Positions 41,123 through 46,193 of a stretch of DNA of 46,193 nt are shown in pieces (the stretch's first letter is position 1; every line of letters begins with the position of its first letter). The translations under genes were made by a program, and so were the position numbers. This stretch comes from Alphaproteobacteria bacterium (GTDB taxonomy: Bacteria > Pseudomonadota > Alphaproteobacteria > Puniceispirillales > UBA1172): contig JAGWAQ010000006.1 in the NCBI GenBank assembly GCA_021296375.1, positions 1 through 46,193 of the forward strand, read 5' to 3'. The notes under the pieces were generated by a model. The model made no database searches and was not told where the DNA came from. It saw only the letters and a list, made by a program, of their open reading frames with translations.

Positions 41123-41938
41123 TCAGGACAAGACGTCTTTCATGTCATAAAGGCCGGGCTTGGCCTTCGCCGCCCAGACGCCCGCCCGCACCGCGCCGCG
41201 GGCAAACACCATGCGGTCCATGGCGCGATGGGTGATCTCCACCCGTTCCGCCTGACCATAAAAAATCACGCTGTGTTCCCCCACCACATCACCGCCGCGC
41301 ATCACGGCAAAGCCAATGGCGCCGTCTTCGCGTTCACCGGTGATGCCGTCACGGCCGGAATCCATCACGTCCTTGAGCTTGACGCCGCGGCCACGCGCCG
41401 CCGCTTCCCCCAGCGCAAGGGCTGTCCCTGACGGCGCATCCACCTTGTGCTTGTGATGGGCTTCGACAATTTCGATATCCCAATCTTCGCCGAGGGCTTT
41501 GACGGCATCTTCCACCAGTTGCCCCAGCATTGTCACCCCGACGGAAGTATTGGCGCACCAGACGACGGCTGTCTTTTCGGCCGCTTTCTTCAAGGTCGCG
41601 ATATGATCATCGGTCAAGCCCGTGGTGCCAACGACGATCGCCACCCCGCGTTCCGCCGCCATCATGGCATGAGCGGCACTGCTGTCTGGCGTCGTGAAAT
41701 CAACAATCACCTCGGCGTCACGGGCAAACAGGTCATCGGCCTTGTCACTGATCACCACGCCTGACGCGCCATGCCCTGACATCGCGCCGATATCTGCCCC
41801 GATCGCCTCAATCCCCGGACGATCCGTGGCGGCGGTGATCACCACCCCGTCTTTTTCGGCAACCGCTTTGGTGATCATGCGTCCCATGCGGCCGGACGCG
41901 CCCGGAAGCGCAAAACGGATATCAGATTGTTCAGACAT
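41123..41938 (-). CDS. dapB: 4-hydroxy-tetrahydrodipicolinate reductase
   Basis: 271 aa; ALPGASGRMGRMITKAV, VEAHHKHKVDAPSGTALALGEAAA. Confidence 0.97.
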   Translation of the reverse strand: MSEQSDIRFALPGASGRMGRMITKAVAEKDGVVITAATDRPGIEAIGADIGAMSGHGASGVVISDKADDLFARDAEVIVDFTTPDSSAAHAMMAAERGVAIVVGTTGLTDDHIATLKKAAEKTAVVWCANTSVGVTMLGQLVEDAVKALGEDWDIEIVEAHHKHKVDAPSGTALALGEAAARGRGVKLKDVMDSGRDGITGEREDGAIGFAVMRGGDVVGEHSVIFYGQAERVEITHRAMDRMVFARGAVRAGVWAAKAKPGLYDMKDVLS

Positions 41939-42037
41939 TACGGCCTCGTTGTGCAGACAGAAAAACGGTTTCGATCAAGCATAAGGAAATGCTTTCACGA
42001 TGCAAGATCCGAAAACAAATGGTTACGGGGGGGGCGG

Positions 42038-43183
42038 TCAGCTTTTGTCGCTGAACATGCTTTTGATGCGGTTCATGAAGGACGTGCTTTCAGGGTTCTG
42101 CTTTTTGGAATCTTCAGCAAATTCCGCTAGCAGGTCCTTTTGTCGGCTGGTCAGATGAACCGGCGTTTCGACATGAATATCAACATAAAGATCACCGCGG
42201 GCGCGCCCTTGCAGCCCTGGCATGCCCTTGCCTTTCAGGCGCAACCGGTGGCCCGCTTGCGTGCCCGGCTGGATCGTCACACGGGCAATTTTGCCATCAA
42301 GATTAGGAACATCAATCGTGCCGCCCAGTGCCGCTGTTGTCATTGGCACGGGCATGGTCAACAGCAGGTTACTGCCGTCACGGTCAAACAATTCATGCCC
42401 CGCGACATTGATGAAAATATAAAGATCGCCAGCACCGCCGCCACGCAGGCCCGCTTCGCCTTCGCCCGACAAACGAATGCGCGTGCCGGTATCAACTCCA
42501 GCGGGGATATTGACGTTCAGGGTGCGGTTTTTTTGCACCCGGCCCTGGCCACCGCAACCGCCGCAAGGGGAAGAAATGGTCTGGCCCTGGCCATGACACG
42601 CCGGGCAGGTGCGTTCAACCGTAAAGAAACCTTGCTGGGCGCGGACCTTGCCGTGGCCGCCACAAGTTCCGCAATTGACAGGGCTTGAGCCGGGCGCGGC
42701 GCCGGACCCGTCGCAACTGTCGCAACGGGTGGCGACAGGGATGGTGATGGTCTTGTTGTCGCCATGGAACGCGACTTCAAGATCAATATCCATGTCATAA
42801 CGCAAATCCGAGCCTTTGGTGTTGGCGCGCCCGCCACGGCCACCGCCGCGTCCGCCCATAAAGTCCGAGAACATTACCTCGAAAATATCCGACACCCCGC
42901 CAGCACCGCCGCCGAAGCCGCCGCCCCCGAAGCCGCCACCCCCGAAACCGCCACCTTGCTCAAAAGCGGCATGACCCATGCGGTCATAAGCGGCGCGCTT
43001 CTGATCATCCTTGAGGACATCATAAGCTTCCGTGGCTTCACGGAATTTGTCTTCGGCCACGCTGTCGTCAGGGTTGCGGTCGGGGTGGTATTTCATCGCC
43101 AGCTTGCGATACGCTGATTTGATGGTCTTCTCATCAGCGTCACGGCTCACCCCAAGAACATCATAAAAATCACGCTTTGCCAT
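42038..43183 (-). CDS. dnaJ: Chaperone DnaJ
   Basis: 381 aa; J-domain [10 protein letters not shown], Gly/Phe-rich [17 protein letters not shown], four CxxCxGxG-type zinc motifs. Confidence 0.98.
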   Translation of the reverse strand: MAKRDFYDVLGVSRDADEKTIKSAYRKLAMKYHPDRNPDDSVAEDKFREATEAYDVLKDDQKRAAYDRMGHAAFEQGGGFGGGGFGGGGFGGGAGGVSDIFEVMFSDFMGGRGGGRGGRANTKGSDLRYDMDIDLEVAFHGDNKTITIPVATRCDSCDGSGAAPGSSPVNCGTCGGHGKVRAQQGFFTVERTCPACHGQGQTISSPCGGCGGQGRVQKNRTLNVNIPAGVDTGTRIRLSGEGEAGLRGGGAGDLYIFINVAGHELFDRDGSNLLLTMPVPMTTAALGGTIDVPNLDGKIARVTIQPGTQAGHRLRLKGKGMPGLQGRARGDLYVDIHVETPVHLTSRQKDLLAEFAEDSKKQNPESTSFMNRIKSMFSDKS

Positions 43184-43240
43184 GGGTTAACCGTACTTTA
43201 CTTTGATCTTGGGTTGGCAGGAAGATAATGGCGAACAACC

Positions 43241-45157
43241 TTAGCTGTTCGCTGATTTTTTCTCATCATCCTCATCGGCGACTTCATCGAACACCGCGTC
43301 AACGACAGTGTCATCATCGCCAGCCGCATCGCCCGCGTCATCACCGGCTTCCGCCTGTTCCGCCGCGTAGGCCGCTTCGCCCATTTTCATGAGCACCGCG
43401 GACAAGGCTTCGGTCTGTGGCCCGAAGTCATCTTGGGTTTCATCTTCAAGCGCGGTTTTCAATTCAGCGACCGCTGTTTCAACCTCGGCCTTGAGCTCGG
43501 GGTCGGCTTTATCGCCAAGATCAGCGAGGGATTTTTCCGCCCCGTGGACAAGGGATTCAGCCTGATTGCGGGCCTCGACCTTTTCGCGGCGCTTTTTGTC
43601 TTCTTCCGCATTGGCTTCGGCATCCTTGACCATTTGGTCAATGTCATCATCGCTGAGCCCGCCGGAAGCCTGGATCTTGATCTGCTGTTCTTTGCCTGTC
43701 GCCTTGTCCTTGGCGCTGACATTGACGATGCCATTGGCGTCGATATCAAACGTCACTTCAATCTGCGGCACACCGCGCGGCGCGGCGGGAATACCGACAA
43801 GGTCGAACTGGCCGAGCATCTTGTTGTCGGCGGCCATTTCCCGTTCACCCTGGGCAACACGAATGGTCACCGCGGTCTGATTGTCATCAGCGGTGGAAAA
43901 CGTCTGGCTTTTCTTGGTGGGAATGGTGGTGTTGCGATCGATCAGTCGGGTGAAGACACCGCCAAGGGTTTCGATCCCCAGCGACAGAGGCGTTACGTCG
44001 AGCAAGAGGACGTCTTTAACATCACCCTTCAAGACGCCGCCCTGAATAGCGGCACCAGAGGCCACCACTTCATCAGGGTTGACCCCGCGATGCGGTTCGG
44101 TCTTGAAGAACTCCTGCACCACTTCGATGATCTTTGGCATGCGGGTCATCCCCCCCACCATGATCACTTCATCAATATCTTCAGCCTTCACGCCAGCGTC
44201 TTTCAGGGCCGCCTGGCATGGCTTGATGCTGCGCTGAACAAGGTCATCAACCAGTGATTCCAGCGTCGCGCGGGTGACCTTGACGTTGAGGTGCTTTGGC
44301 CCCGTGGCGTCAGCGGTGATGAACGGCAGGTTGACTTCCGTCTGGGTGGCGCTGGACAGCTCAATCTTGGCTTTTTCCGCCGCTTCCTTCAGACGCTGGA
44401 GCGCCAGCTTGTCGCCGCGCAGGTCAATGCTGTTTTCCTTCTGGAATTCTTCCGCCAGATGGTCGATCAGGCGCTGGTCAAAATCTTCACCGCCAAGGAA
44501 CGTGTCGCCATTGGTGGATTTCACTTCAAACACGCCATCACCAACCTCAAGGATGGACACGTCAAACGTCCCGCCCCCAAGGTCATAGACGGCGATCAGG
44601 CCGGATTCTTTTTTATCAAGCCCGTAAGCAAGGGCGGCGGCGGTCGGCTCGTTGATGATTCGCAGGACATCAAGACCCGCGATCTTGCCGGCGTCTTTCG
44701 TCGCCTGGCGCTGGGCATCGTTAAAATGCGCGGGAACCGTGATGACAGCTTCGGAAACCGTTTCACCAAGATAGGCTTCGGCATCTTCCTTCAGCTTGCG
44801 CAGGATAAAGCTCGACACCTGGCTCGGGGAGTAGGTGTCGCCACTGGATTCAACCCAGCTGTCGCCATTATCAGCAGCAACGGTTTTATACGGCACCAGT
44901 TTGGCGAAACGCTTGGAGGCATCATCATCATGACGACGGCCGATCAGACGCTTGATCGCAAACAAGGTGTTTTCAGGGTTGGTCACCGCCTGACGCTTGG
45001 CAGGCTGGCCGACAAGACGTTCGTCATCAGCAAAAGCCACCATCGATGGTGTCGTGCGGGCGCCTTCGGCGTTTTCAATGACCTTGGCTGAACTGCCATC
45101 CATTACGGCTACGCAGGAGTTGGTGGTCCCCAGATCGATCCCGATAACTTTACCCAT
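43241..45157 (-). CDS. dnaK: Chaperone DnaK
   Basis: 638 aa; [40 protein letters not shown]. Confidence 0.99.
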   Translation of the reverse strand: MGKVIGIDLGTTNSCVAVMDGSSAKVIENAEGARTTPSMVAFADDERLVGQPAKRQAVTNPENTLFAIKRLIGRRHDDDASKRFAKLVPYKTVAADNGDSWVESSGDTYSPSQVSSFILRKLKEDAEAYLGETVSEAVITVPAHFNDAQRQATKDAGKIAGLDVLRIINEPTAAALAYGLDKKESGLIAVYDLGGGTFDVSILEVGDGVFEVKSTNGDTFLGGEDFDQRLIDHLAEEFQKENSIDLRGDKLALQRLKEAAEKAKIELSSATQTEVNLPFITADATGPKHLNVKVTRATLESLVDDLVQRSIKPCQAALKDAGVKAEDIDEVIMVGGMTRMPKIIEVVQEFFKTEPHRGVNPDEVVASGAAIQGGVLKGDVKDVLLLDVTPLSLGIETLGGVFTRLIDRNTTIPTKKSQTFSTADDNQTAVTIRVAQGEREMAADNKMLGQFDLVGIPAAPRGVPQIEVTFDIDANGIVNVSAKDKATGKEQQIKIQASGGLSDDDIDQMVKDAEANAEEDKKRREKVEARNQAESLVHGAEKSLADLGDKADPELKAEVETAVAELKTALEDETQDDFGPQTEALSAVLMKMGEAAYAAEQAEAGDDAGDAAGDDDTVVDAVFDEVADEDDEKKSANS

Positions 45158-45219
45158 AATACCCTCTCTTCATTCTTTCACTGTCTTCACCGCTGGGGCC
45201 ATCCCCTTAGCCGGTGCAA

Positions 45220-45267
45220 TTGTGGCCGGTTTTGTTGTGGCCGGTTTGGTTGTGGCCGGTGTTTTGG
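45220..45267. repeat. 15-bp tandem repeat x3 (TTGTGGCCGGTTTTG) in the grpE-dnaK spacer
   Basis: TTGTGGCCGGTTTTG (45220), TTGTGGCCGGTTTGG (45235), TTGTGGCCGGTGTTTTGG (45250). Confidence 0.9.
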
Positions 45268-45342
45268 TCCATCGCGGTTCATTCCCCCACGGTTTATTCC
45301 CTTGCGGGTCCCGCACGGAGGTTGCGTTGATTACTAGGCTTC

Positions 45343-45370
45343 ATATAAGAACGTAAAAAATGATTACAAG
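45343..45370 (-). promoter_or_regulatory. Predicted RpoH (sigma32)-type promoter of dnaK
   Basis: Minus strand CTTG (45370-45367)-N17-CTTATAT (45349-45343), close to the alphaproteobacterial heat-shock consensus CTTG-N17/18-CYTATNTNNG. Confidence 0.7.
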
Positions 45371-45424
45371 AGGCTGAAAAGACCCGATTATCATTCTTTT
45401 TACGTCCTGTTTTTGGCGAATTTT

Positions 45425-46087
45425 CTACTCGGTGCTGGTTTCAGGTGCTTTCGCCACCCCTACCATGGCAGGGGTCAACAGGCGGTCATGGAGCATCCAG
45501 CCGGGTTGCGCGACCTGAAGGATGGTCCCCGGTTCGGCATCTTCGCTCGGAATCTCAAACATCGCCTGATGCTTTTCATAGTCAAATTTCTCACCCTCAG
45601 GATTGATAACGGTGATGCCATGACGTTCCAGCACCGTCATGATTTCCTGATGGATCATTTCCACCCCGATCACCAGATTGGACATGGTGTCATCAAGGCC
45701 GGACCGGTCTTCGGGCAGGACATCGACAGCCCGCTTGAGGTTATCCACCGCCGAAAGCAAGTCACGGGCAAAGCCGGAATGGCCATATTTGCGCGATTGC
45801 GCCACTTCCCGTTCGGTGCGGCGACGCATGTTTTCCACTTCAGCCAGGGCGCGCAGGGCCTGATCCTTCAGCTCATCGCGTTCAGCCTCAAGGGCAGCGA
45901 CAGGGTCAAGCTCTTCAGGCGTTTCAGCATTGGCATCGGCATCGGCATCGGCATTGGCTTTGGCTTCGGCCTCGGCATCAGCATTGGCGACCGCCTCATT
46001 GAGATGTTCAAGGTTGATGTCGTTATCATCACCTGATACGGGATGATCACCTGATACGGGGTTGTCTGAGGACATGGCGTTACTCAC
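45425..46087 (-). CDS. grpE: Nucleotide exchange factor GrpE with repetitive acidic N-terminus
   Basis: ALAEVENMRRRTEREVAQSRKYGHSGFARDLLSAVDNLKRAVD, VMEHRxxx-like C-term (PGTILQVAQPGWMLHDRLLTPAMVGVAK). Confidence 0.95.
   Translation of the reverse strand: MSNAMSSDNPVSGDHPVSGDDNDINLEHLNEAVANADAEAEAKANADADADANAETPEELDPVAALEAERDELKDQALRALAEVENMRRRTEREVAQSRKYGHSGFARDLLSAVDNLKRAVDVLPEDRSGLDDTMSNLVIGVEMIHQEIMTVLERHGITVINPEGEKFDYEKHQAMFEIPSEDAEPGTILQVAQPGWMLHDRLLTPAMVGVAKAPETSTE
45919..45990. repeat. 6-bp degenerate tandem repeat (GGCATC/GGCATT/GGCTTC) in grpE N-terminal region
   Basis: AGCATTGGCATCGGCATCGGCATCGGCATTGGCTTTGGCTTCGGCCTCGGCATCAGCATTGGC; encodes (A-N/D/E/K)n. Confidence 0.9.
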
Positions 46088-46122
46088 TAGCAGGGTTGTG
46101 TGTTTTTGAGTTCAGGCCGTTA

Positions 46123-46150
46123 AGTAAGGGTTATGAGGGGATTTGCCAAG
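46123..46150 (-). promoter_or_regulatory. Weak RpoH-like promoter candidate upstream of grpE
   Basis: Minus CTTG-N17-CCTTACT; -10 differs from CYTATNT at two positions. Confidence 0.25.
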
Positions 46151-46193
46151 ATGCCGGTGAAAATATCAGGTCTTGTGTCGCGGGCAAAGGGGG

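Noticed and set aside
44997-45356. 119-aa plus-strand ORF containing AGAIVAGFVVAGLVVAGVLV
   Set aside because: Hydrophobic stretch is simply translation of the 15-bp tandem repeat upstream of dnaK; the rest is antisense to dnaK.

Overview
The window is a contiguous block of conserved alphaproteobacterial housekeeping genes, with no phage, transposon, plasmid, CRISPR, rRNA or tRNA seen. In order: an SH3-domain protein (5'-partial); katG(-) and irr/Fur-family(-), divergent from fabA-fabB-fabI(+); a large minus-strand translation/RNA block (rpsO-pnp, rbfA-truB, rimP-nusA-ylxR-infB); metK-trmB; miaB-phoH-ybeY-corC-lnt; tsaB-rimI; polysaccharide deacetylase(+); Bax-like glucosaminidase(-); NifU-like(-); trpS, glnD-murJ and mutS(-); maeB(+); PfkB/adenosine kinase(-); lipoprotein(+); nth(-); DUF2244(+); dapB(-); grpE-dnaK-dnaJ(-). 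I found no convincing new multigene system. The observations most worth a second look are: (1) ylxR, whose conserved N-terminus can only be translated from a non-canonical start (probably CTG) overlapping the end of nusA; (2) an Irr-box (ICE)-like element combined with an 8-1-8 palindrome directly upstream of a predicted katG promoter, next to an irr-like gene; (3) many short tandem repeats at gene ends and in spacers (periods 6/12/15 in coding DNA, 14 in one intergenic array); (4) a CTTG-N17-CTTATAT heat-shock-type promoter upstream of dnaK; (5) a long, hairpin-rich pnp leader with its own promoter. All calls come from reading the sequence and supplied translations; no database search was run.
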